DNA of 45,864 nt from Stereocaulon alpinum (taxonomy: Eukaryota; Ascomycota; Lecanoromycetes; Lecanorales; Stereocaulaceae). Positions 11,741 through 23,650 of the stretch are shown piece by piece (positions within the stretch are counted from its first letter, which is position 1; each line of letters begins with the position of its first letter). The notes under the pieces are model-generated. The model had not been told where the DNA came from, did no database searches, and was given only the letters and a program-made list of their open reading frames with translations. The stretch is from positions 1 to 45,864 of the forward strand of contig JAEUBA010000145.1 in the NCBI GenBank assembly GCA_018257865.1. Reading direction: 5' to 3'. A program made the translations under genes and the position numbers.

Positions 11741-14700
11741 TTATGCACCTGATCCGTCTGCAATAGCGAGCCTTTGCTTCGCTGTCTTAGCTTTCTTCGA
11801 TATCCCCTTCCTCTTTCCGGGGGCTGCTGGTTCTGGGACTTCCATAGGTGTGGCTGCACCGGAGGGTTTGTTGCTGCCGTCGTCGAAGTGTCCTTCACCT
11901 GTGAGACGCGAAGTGTTAGTATGCGTAAGGAACAGGTGGCTGTGGTAGAGCAAAGCTTACCTTCATGATACATGTCATCTAATGAGACATCCTTCTTCCG
12001 CCCACCAGTCTTCTTCCTACCGCCTTTCTTGCCCTCCTCACCCTTCGCCGCAATCTCCTGCTCCTTCTTCTCTATGAGCTCAGCTTGATCATCATCCGCA
12101 AGCCAGAGAGCGATGTCCTTGTTACGATTTTCTTTGCTCCGAGTGTTGAAGTCAACGCCAGCACCGCTCCCGCCAGAGATGACAACCCTTTGCACTTCTT
12201 CCTTCTGTAAGGCTCGCTTGCGAATGCGCTCTTCGATTGTACCACGCGTAATCATGCGGTAGACTGTAACTTGCTTGGTCTGTCCGAGACGATGAGCTCG
12301 GTCCATGGCTTGGGAGTCGATCGTAGGATTCCAATCGGAGTCATAGAAAATGACAGTGTCGGCAGCTGTTAAGTTGATACCCAAACCACCAGCGCGGGTA
12401 GATAGCAAGAAGACGAAGATCTCTGGCTTGGTCTGGAAGTCCGCGACTGTATCTCTTCGGTCCTCGAGTTTGGTCGAGCCATCGAGTCGAACATACTTGT
12501 AGTTGCGGTACGTTAGGTACTCCTCCATTAGGTCGATCATCCGTGTCATTTGGAAGTAGAGCAAGACGCGGTGTCCGCCGTTCTTCAGCTGGCGAAGGAG
12601 TTGGTCGAGCTTGGCTAATTTACCAGAATCGGAGACGAAACGGCGCATTGATGGGACGTGTATGTTGGTGAACCTGGCCTTGTTTGAAAGCGGCTGAGGA
12701 AGCATGCTATGCAATGGATATTTGTCAGGATTGACCTTAGCCTCGAGAAGTGCAGCTTCGTCCTTCTCGGAGATCCCGTAGAGAGCTTTGCGCAAAGGTA
12801 TGTTGAAGAGGGTGTTCTCTTTGTCAACACGCGACGCCTGATCCGAGCAAGCAATCTGTATCGGAGGTGCGGAAGCGCCAGGCCTAGCACATTGCTCGAT
12901 GACATTCAACCCCTGATCTTCGAAGACCCTCTTAGAAACATTCAGAAGGTTGTGGAGGCGATTCTCTGCTGTAATACTGGCGAGAGGTCGGCGGTCATTG
13001 CGCTCTACAACATTGAACAACGCATGTGCTGGAGTATAGCCTGCTCCGTCGGTCTCATCGTACACAGCTTTTAACCTCGGAAGGCGAGGAGCCTTGTCTG
13101 CAAGTTGCAACGCTCGTTCTGCCACGCCTTTGTGTGACGCCACATATGCTTCGCCAGCCGACGTGTCTGCAAAACGCATCCAAGAGAAAGCAGCGTTGCC
13201 TGTCGAGCTTTTCTGAATATTCTCAGGCGTCCAGATGTTCATGAGCTCCGTCAAGTACCTGCCTCTAAAACCAGCTTTCGTATTAGTTGGGCCAGCCACG
13301 TCTAGTCTTCCAGCGGGAGTACAAAGTAGTCGAGGAAGGTCGTACTCGATCAGGTTCCTTGTTGAATAAGCCACGTTGACGTTGTTACCTTCTCGCAAGA
13401 AGGACGCGGTCTCAGCATAGTGTGCCAGGGCGAACGGCGAACTTGTCTCTGCTCTTTCAAAGAGATCAGGATGGTTGCAGACTTTTCTGAATTGCATGAC
13501 CAGGTTCATAAGAGTCGCGGTGTCCTGATCATCGCCAACTGCAGCCTTCTCAATGAGGTCCATTATGCTGATCCGGTTACGTAAGTTGCCATAGTATGCT
13601 CGTTGACGGTAAGTTAAATCGCAGAAGACGTCTTCCTCTATTTTGTCTCCCAGTTCCTTTTGAACATGCTTTTTGATACGTCGTAGCATGAAGGGCTTGA
13701 GGATCATGTGCAATCGCTTCAACTGGTCTTCGTTGAGCTTGGTGTTACTTTGGGCGTGGCTTTCAATGTCCTTCGAAAACCAGTCGCTGAACTCGTCATG
13801 AGAATCAAATAGACTAGGCATGATGAAATGCAGCAAGGCCCACAGCTCCTGCATGTTGTTCTGAATCGGTGTCCCAGTGAGCAGTAGCCGATTGCGGCAA
13901 TGGAACCCAAGCAAGCTCTTCCATCTTGAGCTCTGTGAAGACTTGATGGCCTGAGCTTCATCCAAAATCATGTACTGCCAACGTATCTTCTGGAAATACT
14001 GGGTATCGTGCACGACTAGCTGATACGAGGTGATGAGAACGTGAAAGGGTGAGTCTTTGGTGTAGGTTATGTGCTTTCGATCCCAGAATTTCCGCAAAAC
14101 CTTTCGATCCTTTGCATTTCCCCAGTAGGGCAAACACTTCAGACCAGGTATGAAACGGGTAATTTCCTGCTGCCAATTATGCAATGTAGACGAAGGTGCA
14201 ATGACGAGAAACGGGCCCCAGATGTTGTGCTTTTCCGCCAGGTAGGCCATGACTGATATGGATTGCACGGTCTTGCCAAGACCCATCTCATCTGCTAAAA
14301 TGCCGTTGATGCCCTGTTCGTAAAGGTTGACCAACCAGTTAAGACCCTTCAGCTGGTACTCCTTGAGCTGAGCGTTCAGCATCTTGGGCTGTGTTACATC
14401 AATGTCTCCTAAGCCAGTAGGATTCTGGAAATTCATTTCTCCGTCGTCGAACTGCGCCTGTAGCTGGCCATCATCGCCGTTGTTGAAAGCACGGGCCTTG
14501 TTCTGGGCCTCTTGGACAGCGTTCTGCGCATTCGCCATCGCGGCTTGCCTTAATACAGTCTCATCCTCAGCGTCAAAGTCCAGATCCTCAAAGTTTGTGA
14601 CTTTAGCTCCAACCTGGCCCACGTTATCTGGCAAAGTGATGGTATGAGCAGCATTCTTGCCTGTGACTATAGTGGTGGTGGATACTCCAACATCTGCACT

Positions 14701-17107
14701 GTCCGTGGACCGCTCTACTTCATCGGTCTTGACCTTCTTGCCAATGAAATGTGAATAGAGCTCAGTCTGTGAGATCAAGAAATTGAGCTTGCGCTTCTGT
14801 CGGTTGGATTCGCGGTCGGCTTCAGCTTTCTTTGCATTTTCGAGTTCTTGCTTCTCAGCCACCTTCCGAAGATCTCGCTCAGCTCTCTCGTTACGCTTCC
14901 AGAACGACATCATCTCTCGCATGCTTCTCTTTGCCCGAGCTTGGACGTCTTTCATTCCCTTGTTGGTGCGAAGCTGCCATCTCCGTGCTTCCTTACATGC
15001 CAGCTGAGCAGTCTTTCGCAGATTGGACGCCTTCGTTGCAAGTGATTCGTTCTTGATCCTAAAGACCTTGGGTACATCCTTGCGGGCAATATCTTTCCAT
15101 ATTTGATCATAGATTTGCTGGTATCCTTTCGAGGCGTAATTGGTCAGCATCGGTGCAGCTGGCGAAGCCTCCTTTGCTATTTCTCTGTGCTGCTTGATCT
15201 CTTTCGTCTCCCTCATCAATGTCTCGCGACGATTCTCCTCTTTCGGTGCAATCAATATTAAATCATCGGAGTCACGGTGCTGAGGCCCAGGCCACCCAAG
15301 AGCCCAACCAGCATCAGCAGCATCTTTTTCAGCTTGTTTCTTCTCTTTCGATTTTTTGGGCCTCACCGCAGGTCCCTTGGCCTTCTTTCTTGCCGGCTCA
15401 GCCGACACTATGCTGCCGCTTTGGAAGGTGCTCATAGTCCCACCTTCCAGATTTGGCGCCATAGGTGTGACCTCGCGAATCTCTTCGGGCGCGTCACCTT
15501 GTTCCAGAATCCGCTTCGTTGTCTTGACCTTCTTCTCCGCTTTCTGTGCCTCTCTGAGTAGCTTCTCACGCTCAGTCTCATCGGACGCCATTTCCACTCG
15601 CTCAAGCAACTCCTTCTGCACTAGTGATTGTTGCTGAATTGTCTTCTCGCGGCGACGCTTGCGTTGCATATCTTTTTTACGTTCTTTCTCATCCTGGACC
15701 TCCTTGCGTTGGACCTCGTCAAGGGCTGCCGGTTCGAAGCCATTCCGGAATCGCTGTTTACCTGCATCGGCGTATATGCCAAGCTGGAGGGATATTGCTT
15801 TAGACGTTGCTGTGCGACGACGCTGAATTCACTAAGTTAGCTTGCGTGGGCAGCTCGCCACAACATTGCTTTACACTCACCTTGCGCTTGACGTCTTCGA
15901 TGGCCTCGACATCTCGCTGCCGCTTCTGCGATAATTGAGCATGCTGTTGCTTAGCGATTTCCCACTCCGGTGAATCTATATCACTCAAGTCCATCGCATC
16001 TATCCTTCCTATTTCTTTCTTGACCTTCTCGTTTTCTTTATCTGACGTTGCTGAGCCTGGCTTGGGTTTACCGAGTCCCGAACTTTTTAGTTGAGAGAGA
16101 GTATCGGCTTCAGCCTTTACAGGTCGTTTGGTTGGCATTGGATGGTCCTTTGGTGAAGCGACAGGCCTAGAGAACGACTTTCGGGGAGCTGCAGAGGAAG
16201 TCTTGGCATCTCCGTTAGGTGTATTTGAAGCTGACTTAGGTTGCTTCGAGATTGGCGTTGAACGAGAAGGTGCCTTAGGCAGATCAGGAACATTGCTCGA
16301 CAGAATGCTCGAGAATGACATAGGATCCTTGGTCCTCATAGTCTGTGGCTCATCGGAAACCTTTCCGTATGACTGCACGTTCTCTTCATCAACTGAGCCC
16401 TGTGAAGCAGGGCGGTCCATGGAGCCGTTTTGGTGCGATGAGTAACTATAGCTGACCTGGGCTTGGATTGGAGAACCAAGGCTATTCTTCACTGGCGATT
16501 GTGCTATTGAACTTCGCCTGCTGGGTGGATGGCCATGTGAAGTAGGGAAAGTGGGTGAATGCTGTGAATAATGTGTCTTGGTTGGGGACTGATATGTGAT
16601 AGGAGATGTGTTTGGCTCTGAAAAATGGGCAGTGTAAGGGGCAGACTCTCGGGTCTATGACACAATCATTATTAGCAATTGTCGAGGACATAGTTTATGA
16701 GGGCAGCATTGTTTGCCATAACAAGCTCCACGTACCTCTTTGGGCGAGCGTGTATGATATGGCGACTGTCTCCAACTTGTCTGACCTTCACGATGTTCTG
16801 AAATCGGGTCGTAGCGCGTAGACCCACTAGACTCTCTGTGATGATACCTCGAACCATTGTGTGAAGGACCGTTCATCTGGGGAGAGGGAGGGGGGCCTAA
16901 TCGCGGACTTATAGCGGGTGGTAAGGACATTGCTGCTGACGTGGAGGGTCGAGAGGAGTATTGGTTGTATGGCGACTGGGGATGTGTCCCGTTTACGGGC
17001 GAGTATGGGTGGCTGTGTGTGGGTGATTGAGCAGGATAGTCCCTTCGCCGACGGTCGTCTTCTTCAGGAGACCTCTCGTTCATTGACCCTGAAGCGTAGG
17101 GCATCAT
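11741..17107 (-). CDS. INO80: INO80 chromatin-remodelling ATPase (Snf2 family)
   Basis: Predicted CDS complement(join(11741..11898,11961..15822,15881..16654,16736..17107)), about 1721 residues; three introns of 62, 58 and 81 bp with matching phases. It is the motor subunit of the nuclear INO80 complex, which slides nucleosomes and handles H2A.Z-containing nucleosomes in transcription, replication and repair. The order is: a Ser/Pro-rich N-terminus; a DBINO domain at about 620-740; Walker A DEMGLGKT at 893-900; DEAQ box at about 1003 (DEAQ rather than DEAH is typical of INO80); the INO80-type insert; a helicase C domain from about 1447, with LSTRAGGLGINL and DRAHRLGQ near 1556; and a basic C-terminus. 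The start at 17107 is the first ATG in this frame and is uncertain: coding-like sequence in another frame extends upstream to 17481. Confidence 0.93.
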
Positions 17108-17481
17108 GTAGTCTTTAGGCGGAGTATAGGCAGGCCATGTAATTTCCCTCCTTGGCCGTTTGTCGATTGCCTCCCTGGTCGAGGAGAGCTCATATGGGCC
17201 GACGACGTTGGGGGTGGAGAGTATTGTGATGAATAGTGAGGGTACTGAGGATGTGTGACACGGATGACTGGAGTAGTCAGTCCGCTGAATGTAGGCACAT
17301 CTGACGCAGATCCTTTTATCCCTCAGTAGCGCGGCAGAGCTATGTGGCCAGTCAGGGCGTGACTTTGCATGGACGGGATAGTGTGCTGAGATGGGGGCGA
17401 CGACGAGGTTGTCGGTGGTGGTGGATGGTGTTGGGAGAGGGGATGGATGGTTGTGGAGGAGATTGCCGGCAGACGCTCCAT
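17108..17481 (-). other. INO80 leader with coding-like sequence in two frames
   Basis: On the minus strand an ATG at 17481 opens 52 codons, Pro/Ser/His-rich, ending at TGA 17325-17323. The same frame then stays open to about 17105 with similar Pro/Tyr/Ser-rich composition (HPQYPHYSSQYSPPPTSS). The frame used by the assigned INO80 start is also open here and carries KRPRREITWPAYTPPKDY just before the start Met. This could be a missed upstream exon, an upstream ORF, or a frameshift. I found no convincing GTRAGT donor that resolves it. Confidence 0.5.
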
Positions 17482-18115
17482 GTTCCAAGGCGTGGTTGGC
17501 TTTCTCGACCCAAAGGCCGAACGCGACCAAATTGGCCGTGAGTTTTGCGAAGTGTGGACGTTGAATTTCCCTCCCCTACGTAATTTTTGCTACAGCTACA
17601 TATTATTATTGATGGAAGCATCATCATTCTATCTATTTCATACGGTAACTGTTCACATGGATTGATGACTTGTTGCATTGCTTGATGTTATTCCTTAAGC
17701 CTTAAGGGTACTTATTCATCGGGCGCATCACGTTTCATAGGCAGCGTTAGAGTACCTACCTTATCCCTTGAACCTCTGCTGATTTTCCTTTGAGCACTAA
17801 AACAGCTAGCTCCTCTATTTTCGGCCAACTTCCGCCAGTCACAACCTCGACTCCTTCAAGGCTTTGCCCCTCGCTCCTTTGACTGCGCTTCTGCCGCTTT
17901 GCCCTAAGCTACCACGTAAGCGTTACCATTACTTGTCAAGTCCCGGCTGTCCGTCATTGCATATGCGGGCTATTCACAAGCCGCAAAGATAGATCTACAA
18001 CACATCTTGCGATGAAGCCAATCGACGTACATAATACATCTTTGCCCGAACGCCTCCGTATGAGTACTTCTATCCCAGCAAATGTATGGTACCACTAAGG
18101 AAACCCCTCAAATAT
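17482..18115. other. Intergenic, INO80 promoter and nhx1 3' region
   Basis: The two flanking genes run in the same minus-strand direction, so this holds the promoter of INO80 and the 3' region of nhx1. It is moderately A/T-rich around 17580-17700. No gene or RNA is supported. Confidence 0.55.
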
Positions 18116-20324
18116 CTAAACGCCGCCACCCTTTCTGTTTTGATCAAGTAACAGTTTAGGCTTGATGAATCCTTCATCAAGTTGCGTAAACCAAGCTGCC
18201 TGTTCCTCCGATGTGCCCGAGAAGAGCTGACTGAAGGCTGCTCCAGCGCTCAGATGGCTATCACTTTCTGGCGCATGACCGGAGGCAGCGTGAGATGATC
18301 CTGCTGTACCAGCTTTTTTGGGTGGAGATGGCTTTCGTTTGGGTGCACGGGTCCTGGCTGCTGGTGGGAGATCACTATCGGAATAGAGGTCCTCTTCGTC
18401 GCTGGGCGCCTCGCCGCGGGCGAGCAGAGCTTGTTGTGCCTGCAATGCGTCCCTCTCTCTCTGACCGACAGTCGAGTTGTTCCGAGACGTAGGCCTATTC
18501 GGAGGACTTACACTGGGCGTCCCGCTACTATAGCTGCTATGTGCCGAGTCATTCCCACCGTTCACGCGAAGCGCGTTCCTGTCGAACTGCGCAGCACTGC
18601 CCTTGCGTTGCGGCACATAGCCAACGGCATTACTTTTGTAATAAGTGCCATTAGTAGCTGTTTCAATGTCAAATTCGTCGTCTGAATCGATCTCCTCAAC
18701 CACACCAGTCCGGATTCCCATGATCTCCAACATGCGTGCCGTGGTGCCACCAAAGATGATGACAGTGAGCACCACCACTACAAGCACCGTGGCCTGCAGA
18801 GTAGGACCGTTCTTTCCATTCAAGCCAGCAGCCAGTGCAACGCCAACGGCGCCGCGCAACCCAGCCCAAAAAAGCATAACCTGATAAGAATAAGGCAGCT
18901 CGTCGGCCACATCTTTCCCTCGCTGCTTGGCGCGGTAACGAATAAACCAATTAATTGCTTTGGATAGAGGGAATACTGCGCACCACCTAGCGCCGCAAAT
19001 TCCAATAATGCTAATAAGTATGAACAGTGGCTTGAAGTATAATGTCGTCTCCGTGAACAAGGTCAACCCCAAGTAGATGAAGATAAAGTTTTCAGAAAGT
19101 TGTGCGAGTGCTGAGAACATGTATTTCGTAGTCAGTTGTGTACGCCGTGACATGTTGTAATAGGCGTAATGCTTTAACGTGATGCCACAGAACAGAAGGC
19201 TGACGATACCTGATTAGATGTTAGCATAATCTTCGCGAAAGACATTACGGACATTACGGACCAGACATCATGGCTCCGTTAGCAAAGTAGTAGCTTGCGT
19301 AAGCAATCAAAATGATCAAGCAGCTCTCGATCTTTGGAAATCGGCGCACGAGTGTGAATTTTAGCAAAAGCGCTGTTCCAACCCCAACGACGACACCGAC
19401 CAGTAGACTGCCGAAAAATACTAGGAAGAAGATGCCGATGGCCTCAAAGAAGCTTGTGATGGTCAAGGCATGACCTCGGCTCCCATCCGGTTTGTATCTC
19501 TGGGCAGTGTCAAAGATGACAATAGCAATGGCATCGTTTAAGATCGACTCTCCGAATATCACCGTGTACAGCTTCGGATCCACTTTGTAGGTATTGAAGA
19601 TAGCAAGAATCGTCACAGGATCCGTCGCGGACAGTGTAGCGCCCACCGATATCGCCTCAACGAAGGAGATCTGGAATCCGTCTAGCGGGATTCGAGTCCA
19701 AAGCCACAGAAACAGGCCCAATACTATTGCGGATATGAATGTTCCAGCGAATGCAAACGTCAATATGGTCCCAATGTTTCGAAAGAAGTTGGCCTGATGC
19801 AGCTCATATCCAGAGGCCAGAATAATAGGAGGAAGTAGTAGATTGAAGAAAAATTGATAGTCGAAGCTGACCGTGTTCTGGATAAAGGTGCCCTCGGTCA
19901 ACTTAATGACAAGGCCAGCAGCCATGCCTATGTAGATTAGCAAAATTATCACGATGGGCCAGGCGCTTAGCCCGGGGAGCATCTACCTGCGAAGATCGAT
20001 AGAACGGTTTCGTGTACGGCTTGAATCTTCTTGTGCTGTAGCATGTAGCTTGCGAAAAGGGCGACGATAAGGAGCATTATAAGTATGAACAACGCCCACG
20101 AAGAGTAGATCTCTTTCTCGCCCACCTCGGGCTCTGCATAGTATCCTTGTCAGCTTGACTGTTGGCTTCGGAGATTATATACTTTGACCCACCACCATCC
20201 TCAGGGTCGGCATCTGCGCTTTGTCGTTCTGCATGCAATTAATGGTCAGCGGATCCCAAAGCAAGATAGTAACAGATCTCGTACTCAAGAGTTCAAAGAC
20301 GGTGTTCCCAACAAGAGAAGCCAT
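18116..20324 (-). CDS. nhx1: Endosomal/vacuolar Na+(K+)/H+ exchanger, NHE/CPA1 family
   Basis: Predicted CDS complement(join(18116..19209,19262..19927,19987..20133,20193..20228,20285..20324)), 660 residues. It exchanges lumenal protons for cytosolic Na+ or K+ across endosome and vacuole membranes, setting organelle pH and salt tolerance. Visible are a first membrane segment (WALFILIMLLIVALFASYML), the amiloride-site FFFNLLLPPI at 100-109, the conserved FGESILNDA segment, about a dozen hydrophobic segments in total, and a long hydrophilic cytosolic tail rich in Ser, Lys and acidic residues. The first ATG (20324) is reached through two small exons of 40 and 36 nt; these are the least certain part, but phases agree. 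The gene is divergent from the sugar transporter at 21161. Confidence 0.92.
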
Positions 20325-21160
20325 ACCGTGGAGGCAGAAAGGGTGGGTGACTGCTTGGAGGAACGCATGCGAGCACCTGCGTCAACCGTAGATTTGAATT
20401 AAGCAGCGTAGCGCAGAGAACATTGACGTTTTGTTCAGATTCCAATCCATGATTTTGTTTACTGGCGGATGCCTTGGTTGGGTATAACCGGGAGAACTCT
20501 TAGTGACGGGAGTTCGCAAAGTACGCTAGCTTGTGCCGCGAAAAGTAGCCTCAACTGCACAAGGCCGCATGTCTACGCCTCTCGAGAATTCTAGTCCCCC
20601 AAGTCCTACGCACCTGTTTTGGACAACCGATTTACATGGCATATATGAGTTACTCTCCGTGATCTTCTTTGAGATGTCAAGCCTTGGGTACCAAGTGCTT
20701 CATGGACTTATGAAACAGCCATGACCTGTATAAGGTTGGCATGGTGCCCGCCATTAAATCCCACGTCAGCCTTGGCGGGTGGATGTACGTTATTCCTCCT
20801 TTACAACAACTGTCTGCGGTCAAGCAATTGCGAATTGCATCCATTACCCGACTTGAGGAGTATCTTCGATTCTTCCAAACTCAGACTCAGCCTAGAGAAT
20901 TACCGTCGTTTACCTTCTTCAATTGACCCAGTGACCCAAAATGCCACTTGACCCTACATCTCGGTCCTAGTCGGGAACAGCTGATAATGGAAGACTTCAC
21001 AACCTCATAAGGTCACCAGCATACCCTTGCGAACTTGATACTCACATCGAACCGCCTGCGCTCTGCCCAATTCTCGAGTTCTCTAAATCCTCCATATGCC
21101 GCGGATCCCAATTCAGCCCAGCATCGCTTTTCCTGGGTAGCAATATCTCCTGGAACTTTC
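20325..21160. promoter_or_regulatory. Divergent promoter region, nhx1 / sugar transporter
   Basis: About 836 bp separate two start codons that point away from each other, so both promoters and leaders must lie here. I see no clear TATA box placed for either gene and no strong transcription-factor site to name. Confidence 0.6.
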
Positions 21161-23321
21161 ATGGCATATGAACGTCCAACGTCGCGGCCGAGTTCTAGAA
21201 CTTCGAGCTTCCACTCACAAGAGGAGGGAACCGGCCAAATACACGCGCGAACCCCCCCAGGGTCTGCAAAAAGCAAAAGACAGGGAGGGCGTTCCCTGGA
21301 TTTGAACGAGAGCTCGCCTCTGCTGTCGCCTCAGCGACTGCAAAGTGATCGTGATATCGATGACCATGATACTCCCACGGGACTGCTGGACTGGAATGAT
21401 GGAGAGGAAGAGGAGAAGTCAAAGAGTGTCTTTTACCTCTTTATCCTGACTTTGAGCATTGGAGGGTGAGGATGCCCTGCTTGACTTCCGTCTGTCGTAT
21501 AGAAGACTTGCATATTGACTCTTTGGTAGTCTGCAAATAGCATGGGCGACGGAGCTGTCAAATGGATCGGTACGTTCTCCAATGTACCCACGTCAATCAA
21601 CGTTGCTGACAATTCGAAAAGCCGTATCTTCTATCTTTGGGTATGAGCAAATCGCTGCTCGCTTTTGTGTGGATCGCTGGACCCTTGACTGGTGTACTCG
21701 TTCAGCCATATGTAGGCATACGCAGTGATAATAGCCGTTCGAAGTGGGGCAAGAGGATACCTTTCATGCTCTCAGGAGCCTTTGCTACAGCAATAGCTTT
21801 CATTGCTTTAGCGTGGGCAAGGGAGATTGTACACGGCTTCCTCGGACTTTTTGGAGCAGATCCCATGTCACGAGGCGTCCAAGTGTGCACGATCATTTGG
21901 GCGACTATTTTCGTCTATATATTGGACTTTGCAATCAACGCGGGTGAGATGGGTATTACACGCCTACACATGACACCTTTGCTGACTATCACTAAGTTCA
22001 AGCAGGAATTCGGGCCTTTATAGTCGACAACGCGCCAACTCACCAACAAGAGGAAGCGAATGCCTGGGCTAGCAGAATCACCGGCGTTGGGAATATTCTA
22101 GCCTTTGTCTCTGGCTATGTGAACCTCCCTGAGATCTTTCCTTGGCTGGGCAGGACTCAGTTCCAAGTCCTCTCCGCGATTGCCGGTTTCTCCCTTTGTA
22201 GCACAGTCCTTATATCTTCACTCTACATCCGCGAGCGCGATCCCCGGCTTGAGGGGCCCCCTCCAAACGCCAACCTAGGCGTTCTAGCCTTCTTCCGCCA
22301 AGTCTTCAATGCAACACTTCGCCTACCGCCTCAAATTCGCAAGGTCTGCGAAGCCCAATTCTTCGCCTGGATGGGCTGGTTCGGTTTCCTTTTCTATATG
22401 ACCACTTACATCGGCCAGCTCTACGTCAATCCCTATTTCGCTACTCACCGCGACCTCACACCTAATGAAATTGAGAAAGAGTGGGAAGAAGCCACTCGCA
22501 TTGGCACTTTTGCTTTTTTGATTTATGCCGTAGTCTCCTTTTCTGCCAACATCTTCCTGCCCTTCTTGATCGTCCCCTCCTACCGCGCCCCCGACAACGA
22601 CATCAAGACCCCATCCTCTGGCCATCAACATACCCCAGGCACTTCAGGAAACCTCTCGGCCTCCATGTCCACCTACTTTCCCCTTCACTCAAGTCCTTCG
22701 GCAAACCTTCATGCCCGCCTAAGCCGCCTCCTGAACCTTGTCCAGATACAATGGCTCACCCTCCGCCGTGCTTGGTTTTCCTCCCAAATCTTCTTCGCGT
22801 TGTGTATGTTCATCACGTTCTTTATTCGCACACCCAATCAAGCCACTGTTCTTACAGGCTTCGTTGGCATTCCTTGGGCGCTGTCACTCTGGGCGCCGTT
22901 CGCTCTCATCTCCGCTGAAATATCGAAAAGGGACAGCGACGCCCGGCGGGAAGGCATCAGGCATCGCGGCCGCAACAACAACATTCAGACTGAAGGCGGT
23001 GTCGTAGGTCGACACGAAGACCAAGCAGGCGTGATACTTGGTCTCCATAACGTAGCTGTCTCAGCACCACAGATTGTTGCCACGTTAGTATCAAGCCTTA
23101 TCTTCAAACTAGCGCAAAAACCACGAGGCGTGCCTTATGATGATAGTGTAGGGTGGGTGTTGCGATTCGGAGGATTAGCAGCGCTAGCAGCTGCTTTTTT
23201 CATTTGGAGAATTGACGAGGAGGCTGAAGTAGCGAAGACGTACCATAAGATAGGGAAGGGAATAGCAGATGGTGCTTCAGCAGAGGAAGGGCAGAGGCTG
23301 AGGAACGAGGAGGCCGTTTGA
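21161..23321 (+). CDS. MFS sucrose/alpha-glucoside-type transporter (GPH/SUT-like)
   Basis: Predicted CDS join(21161..21465,21530..21569,21622..21943,22006..23321), 660 residues; introns are 64, 52 and 62 bp and all phases fit. It should carry sugar (sucrose, maltose or related glucosides) with protons across the plasma membrane. The order is a roughly 85-residue Ser/Arg-rich cytosolic N-terminus, then membrane segments beginning VFYLFILTLSIGG, the SUT-type run IAWATELSNGSPYLLSLG, and a loop-2/3 motif YVGIRSDNSRSKWGKRIPF that matches the plant SUT and fungal Sut1 signature (GxxSDxxxSxxGRRRPF). A long central loop with His/Ser/Pro-rich sequence separates the two halves, and the C-terminus is short and charged. 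Substrate cannot be told from sequence alone. Confidence 0.88.
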
Positions 23322-23650
23322 TCTCGAATGAAGACGGCATCGATATACCTTCTTGCATAGCATAAATGCGAATGACACCACGGACTCAACGGAGTCGCGA
23401 ATCTAGCATTTGATGCCCATAGGCAATTACAATTATCATCTAATGCAATGAATTTCAGTTACTTACATATCGATCAATTCAAAGACTTCTTAGACGTAAA
23501 CGCTGTTTCCCTACCTATTATATTCCATATCTTGACCATAATATCAAAAGGCCCACTATTCGAGACTAGTGTCAGGAAGGAGAGGAACCTCGGCCAAGTA
23601 CCCAGACCTGCATGAGCTTCAATCCGGAGCAGCACGTTAGGCTTTTAAAG
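23322..23650. other. Intergenic, promoter of AP-2 mu gene
   Basis: About 330 bp between two plus-strand genes. It is relatively A/T-rich between 23400 and 23560. An additional in-frame ATG at 23612 could extend the AP-2 mu protein by 13 residues, but the conserved family start is at 23651. Confidence 0.55.

Noticed and set aside
19254..19982. nhx1 start codon at 19982
   Set aside because: That ATG lies inside an intron (19928..19986); splicing to 19987 joins SIFAG to MAAGLVIKL, the expected Nhx1 sequence, and upstream exons supply the first membrane segment.
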